Part shown: positions 40,109-51,507 of the stretch, piece by piece | How the letters are laid out: every line of letters begins with the position of its first letter | Position numbering within the stretch: the first letter of the stretch is position 1 | Source: Episyrphus balteatus | Taxonomy: Eukaryota; Arthropoda; Insecta; Diptera; Syrphidae | DNA: 64,000 nucleotides | Reading direction: 5' to 3' | Assembly (NCBI RefSeq): GCF_945859705.1 | Contig: NC_079137.1 | Span: 29,383,322-29,447,321, forward strand | Notes under the pieces: model-generated | Databases searched by the model: none | Seen by the model: only the letters and a program-made list of their open reading frames with translations | What the model was told of the DNA's origin: nothing | Program-made: the position numbers and the translations under genes

Positions 40109-42053
40109 ATAGACCAGTGCCAATCCGGTTTTCAGAGGGCAAAAGTTGAACAAATTATTAGCAGCATAAGAGTGGTGGGAAAATTTAGGATAAATGGTAT
40201 ATGAAAGGGGAAAAATAAATTGCCCACAAAAAAATTGGGGGAAAGGGGGTGGGTGGGCGAAAAAGTGGGGTGGGTGTCAAAAATCATGGTTTTTTACAAT
40301 TTCTGTCAAAACTAGACGTCCTATCGAAAAAAGTCAAATGCAAAAGTTGTAGGTAGTATAAATGTCTACAACTTTTACTCAAACAATTTTTTTCTATAAC
40401 CTCAAAAATATTGGAAAAAATGCAAAAATACGATTTTTTTATTTTTTATTTTTATCTTTTACAAAAATGGTTGGATTTTAACAAAACTTGCTTAAAAACT
40501 ACTTTGTTATGTTTTCTATCTATTAAAAATGTTTTTTGAGCAAAAAGTAAATTTTTGGATTTTTGACGAATTTAATTTAAAAAAAATAGCCAATTTTTCA
40601 ATCAAAAAAGTTACCGAAAAAATTTTTGATTTTTGAAAAGTTTGAAATGAAATTATTTAGATTAAAACCTATTATTTAAGATTGTGTGGAAAAACTATAC
40701 TTTTGTTTTAGAAAATATTGAGAAAAATTGAAAAAAACAAAAAAAACGATTTTTAAGATTGATTTTCCCTTAAATGACAGTAATATTGGCGAGAAATAAT
40801 TTTCCATAGAAACTAAATTATACTTTTCTAATGGCCTTTGACCTTTTTAATTTGAATCTAGCATTAGAATACCTCTAACGTAAAAAGTTTTTGAGATATT
40901 GAATTTTGAACGTCCAAAACACTATTTTTGTGATGTTTTGCATGGTAATATCTCAAAAACGTGATGTGATAGAATTTTTCTGACTTCGGATTCGAGCTCA
41001 GCGCACAAAAAACCATTAGAAAAATATACTTTGATTTCTATAAAAAAAAACTTTTTGACTAGTGAATTCGAACAGGGAAGAAAAAATCGAATGCCTTGTT
41101 CGAATTCACTAGTCAAAAAGTTTTTTTTTATAGAAATTAAAGTATATTTTTCTAATGGTTTTTTGTGCACTGAGCTCGAATCCGAAGTCAGAAAAATTCT
41201 ATCACATCACGTTTTTGAGATATTACCATGCAAAACATCACAAAAATAGTGTTTTGGACGTTCAAAATTCAATATCTGAAAAACTTTTCACGTTAGAGCT
41301 ATTCTAATGCTATTTTCAAATTAAGAAGGTCAAAGGCCATTAGAAAAGTATAATTTAGTTTCTATGGAAAATTATTTCTCGCCAATATTACTGTCATTTA
41401 AGGAAAAATCGATCTTAAAAATCGTTTTTTTGTTTTTTTTTCAATTTTTCTCAATATTTTCTAAAACAAAAGTATAGTTTTTCCACACAATCTTAAATAA
41501 TAGGTTTTAATCTAAATAATTTCATTTCAAACTTTTCAAAAATCAAAAATTTTTTCGGTAACTTTTTTGATTGAAAAATTGGCTATTTTTTTTAAATTAA
41601 ATTCGTCAAAAATCCAAAAATTTACTTTTTGCTCAAAAAACATTTTTAATAGATAGAAAACATAACAAAGTAGATTTTAAGCAAGTTTTGTTAAAATCCA
41701 ACCATTTTTGTAAAAGATAAAAATAAAAAATAAAAAAATCGTATTTTTGCATTTTTTCCAATATTTTTGAGGTTATAGAAAAAAATTGTTTGAGTAAAAG
41801 TTGTAGACATTTATACTACCTACAACTTTTGCATTTGACTTTTTTCGATAGGACGTCTAGTTTTGACATAAATTGTAAAAAACCATGATTTTTGATACCC
41901 ACCCCACTTTTTCGCCCACCCACCCCCTTTCCACCAATTTTTTTGTGGGCAATTTATTTTTCCCCTTTCATATACCATTTATCCTAAATTTTCCCATTAC
42001 CCATATGCTGCTAATAATTTTTTTATTTTCAAAAATTATTGGCACTGGTCTAT
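40109..42053. repeat. 1.9-kb near-perfect palindrome (foldback element)
   Basis: The left arm 40109-41074 and right arm 41097-42053 are near-identical reverse complements with a ~22-base loop. The ends are ATAGACCAGTGCCAAT and ATTGGCACTGGTCTAT, giving a terminal repeat GACCAGTGCCAAT flanked by TA. Short open frames on the two strands near the centre translate to almost the same peptide because of the symmetry, and none is a believable gene. A diverged relative of one arm lies at about 59690-59975. Confidence 0.92.
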
Positions 42054-42089
42054 TAAAATACCTTCAACCAAACATTTTTTTTTTCTATT

Positions 42090-42911
42090 TAGGGTAAATT
42101 AGGGCATTATGGCATACCTAAGCACAAACTCAAATAACTTTACTACGGACTACAATTTTTACTTCAATCATTTTTTTTAATTAAATTTCATAAAAACATA
42201 ACATGAATAAATTATTTAAGAATAAAAATTCAAGCTTTTTAACAAAAAATAAATTAAATTAAAAATAGTCCAAAAAAAACCATATTGCCCTATGTACGGG
42301 CAATATGGCGAACCCCATTTACTTCGGAACCCTTTACTTTTTTTACGTATATTCAGCATTTCTGAAATATAATTGTAAATAAGTTTCATAAAATTAACGT
42401 TAAATTGAGGTTATTTTCAAATTTAAAAAAATGCAGAGATACTTTTGAAATTAGTTTTACATAAGGGCACTATGGCGCAGTCGGGTATAATATAGCGCCA
42501 TAATGCCCTTATTACATCTGCGCCATATTGCAAAATATATACATATTCACAAAACTCCAAAAACTAAACACAATTCTAACTTCAGTTAAAATATAACAAG
42601 TGATATAACCAAACCAAAACTGTACTCTGCATTCCACTCTTCACAACAAACACGTGCACTGTATAGTTACCGAGATACACACAAACAAAAACAAAGCGAT
42701 ATTATATTGGAACCCAGAACCGGTATATTTTTTTTGTTTTCTTTTTTGTTTGGCACAAAAATAATAGCACTGACCTGCGATCGTCACAAGGCTAGTGTTC
42801 GACGAAGGCCAAAGTTTCTGCATTGGTTTTATTTAAATGCGAGTATTGGAAGTATGGTAGTTGAGAGGTGCGCCATAATGCCCGGTGCGCCATAATGCCC
42901 GAAGTTACCCT
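42090..42911. mobile_element. TIR element with GGGCATTATGGC ends
   Basis: The left end TAGGGTAAATTAGGGCATTA and right end (reverse complement TAGGGTAACTTCGGGCATTA) are near-identical, continuing into TGGC. GCGCCATAATGCCC words also repeat inside in both orientations. The 822-bp body has no transposase. Superfamily unassigned. Confidence 0.75.
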
Positions 42912-43856
42912 ACCTTCCTCTCTCCTAAGAAAAAAAAATTTTTTAACTTAAAATGTTTTTATAGACTCTTTTTATCCTACATCCTAATTGCATAATACTA
43001 TTATATCAGATAGGTACGCTTAAACAAATCTTCCATTAAGTTTCTTAAAAATAACTACCCATTATACCTTGCAATTTCTCTCAAAAAAAGTCCAGGACCA
43101 ACTCATTAAAATAATCTTCTACAAGGACATCTATTATACCTGAATGATTACTTAAATTTTGTAAGAACCGATGGTAATTGATAAATTGAAGTACAAAATT
43201 GTGTTTTAAAGTTAATTGACTTTTTATAATTGATTGCAATCATGAATAAGTTGCAAAGCGCCATTCCTTACACTTTTATAAGTCTACGACATTATACCTA
43301 CAAGAATATATAATCGTTCTTATAGATTTATACAGTCTGGGTATTTTATTTAACAAAATTAAAAAATGATTTTTTTTTTTGTTATTATATTTATGCATAA
43401 CGATTTAAATTTGTCTCACAACTTTAAATTGTTCATCTCACAATTTTGTCGAAATTTTTCATCAACAAAGATTTTAATAATTTTTTAATTTGTATTTCCT
43501 TTTATTTGTACATTGTCATCATATTATATATTTAGAATAATGCGTTATTGATTAAAATTATGTTAATTAGTGGAAGTGACCTACCAGAGATTGTATTTAT
43601 TACATTTTTCGATTGTTCCAGTAAATTGAAATTTCTGTCACGAGTAAAAAAACATAACTTCCACAATTTCTTACCGATTTTGATGAATAAAAGCTTAATT
43701 GATTCAGCATAAATAGAACACAAAAACTGTTTATAAAAAAACGGTCTCCGAACTCTAAAAAACGTTAAAAAAATGTTTAACTTTGAGATTCAATCCATAA
43801 AATCTACACCCAATTTGGTGCTTGAACATAATAACAAAATATTTTGGAAGACGGAC

Positions 43857-44172
43857 ATAATCCCGAAATTTTGAATCCAGAAAATCCAAAATCCAGAAAA
43901 CCCAGAATCCCGTTAATCCCGAAAATCCACAATCCCGAAAACCCAGAATCGCGAAAAACCAAAATCCCGAAAACCCAAAATCCAGCAAAAACAAAATCCT
44001 GAAAATAAAACAGAAAAAGTTAAAAGCTCTTCAAAGTTGTCTGTTTACTGAAGTTTTAAGTGAAACATAAATATAGGGTTTTCGGGATTCTGGATTTTCG
44101 GGATTTTGGTTTTTCGGGATTTTGGATATTCGGTATTTTGGGTTTTCGGGATTTCAGTTTTCGGGATTTTTA
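43857..44172. repeat. Palindromic minisatellite
   Basis: The left block (43857-44008) is a tandem array of AATCCCGAAAACCCA-type units. The right block (44083-44172) is the same array in reverse complement (TTTTCGGGATTTTGG). About 75 bp separate them, so the whole can fold back on itself. Confidence 0.85.
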
Positions 44173-46154
44173 CCCCAACCCAAATATTTTCAAAAAGAAC
44201 AAGTACTCCTCTGTTTAAAACTCAATCTGAAATTGACCGAAAAATTACTAAGTAAAAAATCGTTGAAACCTGAAAACATTGAAAATACTTTTTTGACGAT
44301 TTCTTGAAATTTTAAAGGTCGATGAAAAATGTTTAATGCCGAAATATGATGTAATTAGTAATACCTACATCCTACACCCTTTAGTAGCTAACTTCCATAG
44401 TTATTAACATTATTTTTATTTTGTAACATTGTGTAATTCATTTTTAACAGGTATTTAGAGTTTATAAAATGTCATAAACATTTTTGAGGTTTTTAAAATA
44501 TAACAGCCGAAGCGTTATCCATTTTTTAAACAAAGGATTCTAAATATTGTACCAGAATGCACGTCTCAAAAAGTTTGAAATTTTTGTAAATACACAAAAA
44601 AATCTATGTACATCTATTTCATCACTGCAAAAAATAGTTTCGTTGTAGGTTGCCTAAGATTACAAATTTAAGAACTTTCTTTTATGTAAAAAAAACTTAA
44701 AGAATTACAGAAAAATATGTGTGTTCATGTTCATGTTCAAATTTATATATCTAATAAATTCAACCACATTACCAAAAACAAACCTACAAAGAGAATAAAA
44801 GGCCACGCAAAGTAATTTAATACCTACTCCCTCAACAATACTTTGAAAAGTGAACCTGTAAATCTGTTAATCGTTATCATAACAGCACATATGCCATCAC
44901 GTGTACATATATATGTTATCTAAACACATAATCATAATTCTGTTTCCACAGTCACGATACGCAAGTTGAAAATAAAGTCTTTTTCAAGGATACCTCCTTC
45001 GGTAGGTATTTCTTGTTCTCCTTTACTTAAGAAAACCAACACGTGGCTCCTCACATAATTTTCTCATCCTGAAGTACAAGCCTACGCTACAAATGGATGG
45101 TATCAACGGTTAGCTTTCAAGGTTAAAGAAACTGTATTTCTTAATCCCAAAAGTGAATGGTTTTGTACCCATTGTCATGTGCCGTCCGTCCTTGGGCGTT
45201 GGATTGAGAAATATATTTTCAGGTTGAGTTAGGAATGTATTTATCTACAAGATTTTGGGATGCTGGTAATTTTCAGTTGGATTTATGAACCTTCTGTTTA
45301 GAGGTAATATAAAGTCAAATTATTAAGTCTTGAGTTGATATAGGAAACAAAAATATATAAAATTATAAACTTTGTTGTCCTTAGAATTTTTAATAATAAA
45401 CAATAAAAAAACAGAAGAGGAATGCGCATTAAATAAATTACTAAAGCATTTTATGATTCGAACTCGGTCGTTCGTAAGTACGTTTGTCTTTAGGGCCGTT
45501 TATAGCAAACACGATAACGAATTTCAAATAGCTAATTTGAAACATTTCATCGATCAAAATAAACAAAAGAATTTGAAAATTTTTAATTCATATCATTCAC
45601 GGATGCTTTAGATAAAAGTGAAAACTGTGGTTACGGTTGCATGCAGTCATAATAAAAATGCACGGCTTAGAATATTGAAGCTTTTTAAAATTTTATAAAA
45701 ACTAAAAAAATAATACAAAATTTGTTTAAAATTAAAAGAAATATTCTATTAATAGTTTTAACCTCCAAACGAAAGTACCTAAGTCATTTAATTGCTTGTC
45801 AGACACACAATTTTTAGGAAAAAATTGAAATCTTTTTTTTTTTTTTTGTATATAAAGTTTCTCAAAAAAAAAATTATAAGAAAAATTGGTATTTCGTTAA
45901 AAAGGGGATATTAATTGACACCAAAAATCAAAGTTTAAAAAAAGTCATGGATGCGTTTTCAAAAATTTGATTCTTCAAAAACTTTAAGATTTAATTAACA
46001 AAATTAACATGGAAATTACTAAAACGTTTTTGCAGAAAAATTTACGTTGAAATCGGTTACGTGCATAACGAGAAAGTCAGATGCACTTTCGCGTGATGCA
46101 CTTTTTCATGGCAATGATATTCTTCGAGGCTTTTTTAATAAAAGATAAGGTCTA
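44173..46154. other. Intergenic DNA, nothing recognised
   Basis: AT-rich sequence on both strands without exon-like frames. The stretch 45830-46110 has wording like the repeat at 8900-9560 (GTTGAAATCGGTTACG, TTTCAAAAATTTGATT) and may be part of the same family. Confidence 0.4.
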
Positions 46155-46232
46155 GATTGGCTTTGAAACCTGATCCCCTGCACTAGCGTGTTAGTCAATT
46201 GTCTAACCATTGGGCCCCTGTAACTGACTGGA
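46155..46232 (-). ncRNA. tRNA-like Pol III module
   Basis: On the minus strand GGGCCCAATGGTTAGACAAT includes a box A-like TGGTTAGACAATTG, and GGTTTCAAAGCC (46170-46159) is a degenerate box B with tRNA-like spacing. A TTTT run follows at 46143-46140. It is a tRNA derivative; the cloverleaf is not complete. No inverted repeats were found around it. Confidence 0.48.
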
Positions 46233-46239
46233 AGTAATT

Positions 46240-49200
46240 TTACTTTCTCTTTGTTTCATCTCTTTTATTAGTAAGGTTTACCAAACTACCTTAATCCTCA
46301 AAATCCTAGTCAAAGCACCCATATCGATTTCATAGTTGACAGTTACCTAATTTTTTTTTCTGTTGAATAGAACAGACATTTTCATCTCTCCTTTAAATTT
46401 TTAGAAATACTTTACTTTATATTAATAACAACTTTTTTAAGTTTTCCATATTACCAAATCTCTGGCGGGTTCCAAACAGATTGTCAAGAATTTTATGTTT
46501 ACAAATTATGAACAAAAATGACTTTCATTGTCATTTGAAAATAAAAGCAAACAATCAAAAACCATTAAAAATTCGCGAAATTTCTTGCACGATTAATTTT
46601 AAATAGTCCTCTATTGCAGTCTTATATTTGCCAACTTCTTAAAGTGTCCTCATACTGAACCAAAATGGAAAAGATTCATTCACGATGTTGAGTAAACAGT
46701 TTCTCTTAAGTTGACCCAAAAAACAAAAAACCAGCTCTACTTTCGTCTTTCTAAATATTCTTCCCGATTTTTTTTTTTTAACTACGCCAGAAGGGATTTC
46801 AATTTTAAAATAAAGACAAAAAAAAAAGGAAAAATAAACTACCTACCACAAGGATCTCCTCTACTCTGTTTTGTTAAAGTGAGCTTTGCTCTCATCACCA
46901 ATTCCAAGCAATTCTACAAAAAATACACTCTGAGTTATAAAATTAGAACAGTTTTATTAATGGAAAAATTAAAAAGCAAGGAGGCTATTAGAGCTTTGAA
47001 CCTGGAAATAAGTTTGAATGATTTCACCAAAGTTAAAAAGTAAGAAGTAAAGTATAAAGAAAAGATATGGTTAAACAACTTAAAAATTAAAGTGACTCAA
47101 CACAACTATGTGTAAAGAATTTTGTATTTAATTATTGTACAACATAAAAATATTTGAATTGTTACATAGTTTATATGACCTAACTTAAAACTAACCTTAA
47201 TCCAATCACTTGGAGTGTACAAAAAACATATATTATATCGTTTCTAATATGCAAATGACTGACAATATTGGGCAGGACTTTCATCGGCAGTAAAAAAGAA
47301 AAAAAAAACAGATTTATCTATATACCTACATATATTTTTGTTTATTTAATTTTTATGTGCTACGTCAAGCATATGGCCAAACAAATGATTTGGCGGAATA
47401 AGAAAAATCTATTAAATATTAAGGTATTCCTTTTTTTGAACATTAAATCAGAACGCCCCATTGGCACTTTGCAATTGGCAATAATGTCCTAATGAGTATT
47501 TTATGCGCCTCATTTTGTTTGTGTGAAATTGCGTGCGGCTTTCATTTGAATTAGATTTGAAAAGTGCTTAATCGATATGGTGAAGTGGCCGCCAAGAGAT
47601 GAAGGGAAGCCTAAATTGCATAGTAATTAGAGCGAAACTTGCTGTGTAGTGGATATATCGAAAGTTTAATTTTAAATTGAGCACTTTGTTGGCATAGACA
47701 CTTTTTAATATAAACCAGTAGTTGCATATCGAGGCCAGTATGTAGTATGTAATTAGAAAATCTGTTTTTTTTTTTTTGGTTTGAAAACCGAATAGTTAAA
47801 CTTTGATACAAATTTGTGGGCTGATTTTTGGGAAATCGTTTGTATATTTCAAAAGTTTAACCTTGTTGAAACCACATGTAGAATGAAAATAAACCAGAGA
47901 TTGACAAGGATGAAATAGATTCATTAAAGTGAATTAAAAGGACGTCCTAGATAAGATTCATGACATAAAAACCAAATTCAGTTGGGTCTTATATTAATTG
48001 TGAGCACAGTGAAAATAATTTTTCCTGCTAATTCGTTTTATATTTACAATATAGATAATTCAACAACCGAATAAATAAATTTTTACTAGCGAGGGGTACT
48101 AAAGGACAAGTTTAGGATTCGGAACAAAAATCAAAGATTACAATCAGATATGACACTACAATGTGGGTCCCACATTTATATCTGTCTATGTTTCGGTTTA
48201 CATCCCAAACAATTCAGGCAGTTTAGTAGTAAGCGCCTGGTGAAATGGTCAGTATGGAAAAATATACCTACTTAATTAAAACGAAAAAAACTTTTTTTGG
48301 AGCATTATTAACAGCAGGTACCTGCAATAGCTTTTTTTAAATTTTATTTCTTAGCATCTAATTATATTTTTTTAAGATGGTGAAAGCATTATAAACACTT
48401 TCGAATAATGCACAGTTAAGGGCAAAAAGTGTAAGTATCATCCTTTAATTTCTTAAAGGTTTATCATTTTGTTCCTATTAGTGGTCAACTTGCGTGGAAT
48501 TACTAACAACACGAGTCGATGATAAGTATAAATAAGGCGTGATGTGTACACTGTACATGCACACCCTTTTTTTTACTTTAAGGTTAAATGGGATATTTAA
48601 ACTCTATTTTCCAAATAGAAAAATAAACCCCTTTCATCTTTGACATCAAAAGTGCAATTGGAAGTTAGAAAAAGAATGTCAAAGAGAAATTCAATTCAGC
48701 TAAAGCATCGTTCATGGGATACATCAAGTTAAGTAATTAAGTACATAAGTCCAAATGCACTTTCGTCTATTTTTATCTGCGATGTAAAAAACATCAGCTT
48801 TTGGAGATTTGTACAGAGGGGTTTTTGGTATTGATTTTTAACGGTACATGTCATATATCAAATTAGAAAAAGTTTAATTTTCTCAAAAATCGGGCTCCTA
48901 CGATTTTGTATCAAATATTTTAAAATAAATGAATATATCAGAAGAAGAAGGGGTTAAGTGACATTTTTAAATAAAAATTTCCAAAAAAAAGTTTTGTTAG
49001 TTTTACGTGTCCCGAAAGCAGTTTCCTAATATTTACAAAATATTTTGAGTGATATATAAAAAAAAAAAAACAAATTCGCGTCATTACGAATACGCATTTT
49101 AGTGCTCATTGTTTATTGCAGATACAAACAGATAAAATGAATGACGTAAATAGTAAAATAAACCGATATATGAATTGAAGACAGTTGAATAGAAAATCTC

Positions 49201-50127
49201 AGCTGATTGCCCTTCAAATGAAATTTTTTATCAGATTTTTCATTAAAAAAACCAAGAATTAATATAAATTCAATTATACGTTTAAAATTTATTTTCACAG
49301 GTTCACTATGGCGTATGAGGAACATTTTATTTGAAGCAGTTTTTTTTTTTCTCTGCTCAACTCCAACATTTTATTTTTATTTAAATTCACCCTGCTGAAC
49401 ACTGTAAGATATTATATCTTATAATCTTTTGATAAGTGTAGTATATGATTTTCAGTTGGTTCAGAAAAAATGCTCTACCGCTAAGCAAATAATGAAAATA
49501 GTTCACCTTTGTAGACCATTTTCTGAACATTAATGTCTTCGAGAAGTCAATCAAAACTTGTAAATGGTGATCATTGTGAGCTTTTGTAGGGAAAGATCCA
49601 TATATTTTAGGGTTTTAAGATTGGTTCCTTTTTAGTCTAAGAGCCCACAGCAAATTTTGGGAATGGAGGTTTAACCAAAATGTGAGTAAGCAGTGTTATA
49701 GCCTTATGCGTTCTTAAAACGAATTCAAAATTGTGGTAGCTTTGAATTGTGGCTTTATATTGTTTTCAGGGGCTTCAAAAACGTGAATTTGCCAATTAAG
49801 ATGAGTAGGCTAAATTCACTTTATTTCATATTCTAAATACAGGACGGATGATCTGACATTTAACCTAAGCTTGAAGACATCAATCCTGACTATGCGATCA
49901 ATAGAACTCAAGATGTAAGCTGCTATAACGCTTTTGTTGCAAATCAGTCAAAATATGACCATGAAATTGCATTTTTTGCGCGACAAAATTTTTTTAATGA
50001 AATCTGTTCGAGACAACTCTTTATCTTAAAGTAAATTTTGTTGTGATGATAGAATATTAGGAGCACCTGCTATCTTGGGAAATGTTTTGTGGCTAGTACT
50101 AGCAGTTAATCGTAATTGATCAACTAT
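46240..50127. other. Intergenic DNA, little recognised
   Basis: No exon-like frame. A 7-bp-arm palindrome ATGTGGGTCCCACAT lies at 48161-48175, and an inverted copy of the dispersed 22-bp motif at 49302-49323 (TTCACTATGGCGTATGAG). Nothing else is distinguishable from AT-rich background. Confidence 0.4.
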
Positions 50128-50136
50128 ATGTTTATT

Positions 50137-50930
50137 AGGGTGGACCAAAAAAATCACTTTTTCATTATTTTAATTTGCTGTGCCGATTGTTTGTTGTTTT
50201 CTCGACACATTTTTTACTATTGGAGGGGTGGCCTATCTGCCTCCGTTTAGGCGGGAATGACAATTTTCTAAAAAATATTAAAAAACAATGGCAACACCTA
50301 CAGTTATGAATAATAAATTTTTCAAGAGCTAAAACTGTGCACCTTATTCTAATTTTGAAGTAAAGTTATTTAAATCAATTTATTTTTGAAATAATCGATT
50401 TAAAAGTAAAAAATTGTTAAGAAAAGTTTTAAAAACACATTAAATACTATTTTTGTCAAGATTGTGGATTGCAATACAAAAAATGGCTGATAAAATAAAG
50501 TGTCACAATTGATTCCTTATCTAATACTGAAGTCCATATGTTTTAATGATTTTTAGTTTTTGAGAAAATTGAAAAATAAAAAAAAAACTTCTTTTTTATC
50601 AGACCTACTTGAGATCGTACTTCTGGTTCCACGAAATTTTATTTTGAAAACTATCCACTTTATTTTATCAGCCAGAAAAATTGAGGTAAGTAGATCTGAT
50701 GATACTCAATACTTTTTACTCAAACAGCTTTTCGATTAAAAAAATATTTAAGCTTTAAAAAAATTAAAAACTAAAAGAGCTTATTTTTTTTTAATAAAGG
50801 GGAGCGCGCAACCCCTAAACATCATCGAAAAATTCTGAAAAAATTAGGGTAGCATTATTTTGTGTCGAGAAAACAAGTTATCGGTAGAGCAAATCAAAAT
50901 AATGAAAAATAGTTTTGTTGGTGAACCCTA
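50137..50930. mobile_element. TIR element with 9-bp target duplication
   Basis: AGGGTGGACCA at the left and TGGTGAACCCTA at the right start inverted arms that share TTTTTCATTATTTT, ATTTGCT and TTTTCTCGACACA. ATGTTTATT occurs directly before (50128-50136) and after (50931-50939) the element. It is about 794 bp with no coding frame. The superfamily is not assigned. Confidence 0.8.
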
Positions 50931-51212
50931 ATGTTTATTCATATATTGATGTCCTTTTCAGTAAAATAAAATAAAACAGAATTCATGTAAAGACAATGTT
51001 TTGACAGCAAAAATCTATACTTAAAAATTTTAAAATTCGAATGTTCATAAGCTTGTAACTAAAACCTTTTTTTTTAAGGAATTTCATAATGGCATATAGA
51101 CCACGATGTTTTAAGTCAAATGCTGAAAAAAAAACTGTTAAATGTAGATACTATTTTCTTCCAGTTCCAATGACAATCACTTTTCAAACTTTTCGGGATA
51201 AAATTGAAAAGC

Positions 51213-51507
51213 AGGTGAAAAATTTGAATTCCAGGCGTTTCTGGAACACCAACTCAAAACACACTAACTCAGAAACTGAAATTCAAATGTTTAATCCATT
51301 CGAATTTCAGTTAAGTATTTCTTACAAAAAAAAACTTCATTGATAAAAATTTTCAAAGTTATGGAGGTGAAAAATTTGAATTCCAGGCGTTTCTGGAACA
51401 CCAACTCAAAACACACTAACTCAGAAACTGAAATTCAAATGTTTAATCCATTCGAATTTTAGTTAAGTATTTCTTACAAAAAAAAAACTTCATTGATAAA
51501 AATTGTG
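51213..51507. repeat. 152-bp tandem duplication
   Basis: AGGTGAAAAATTTGAATTCC recurs exactly 152 bp on, and the two copies are almost identical through TTTCTTACAAAAAAAAA. The high identity means a recent duplication. An 84-codon frame at 51089-51343 overlaps the first copy but has no recognisable domain and looks like chance. Confidence 0.88.

Noticed and set aside
40922..41249. Two near-identical 72-82 residue proteins on opposite strands
   Set aside because: They are mirror translations of the centre of the palindrome; no domain is recognised.
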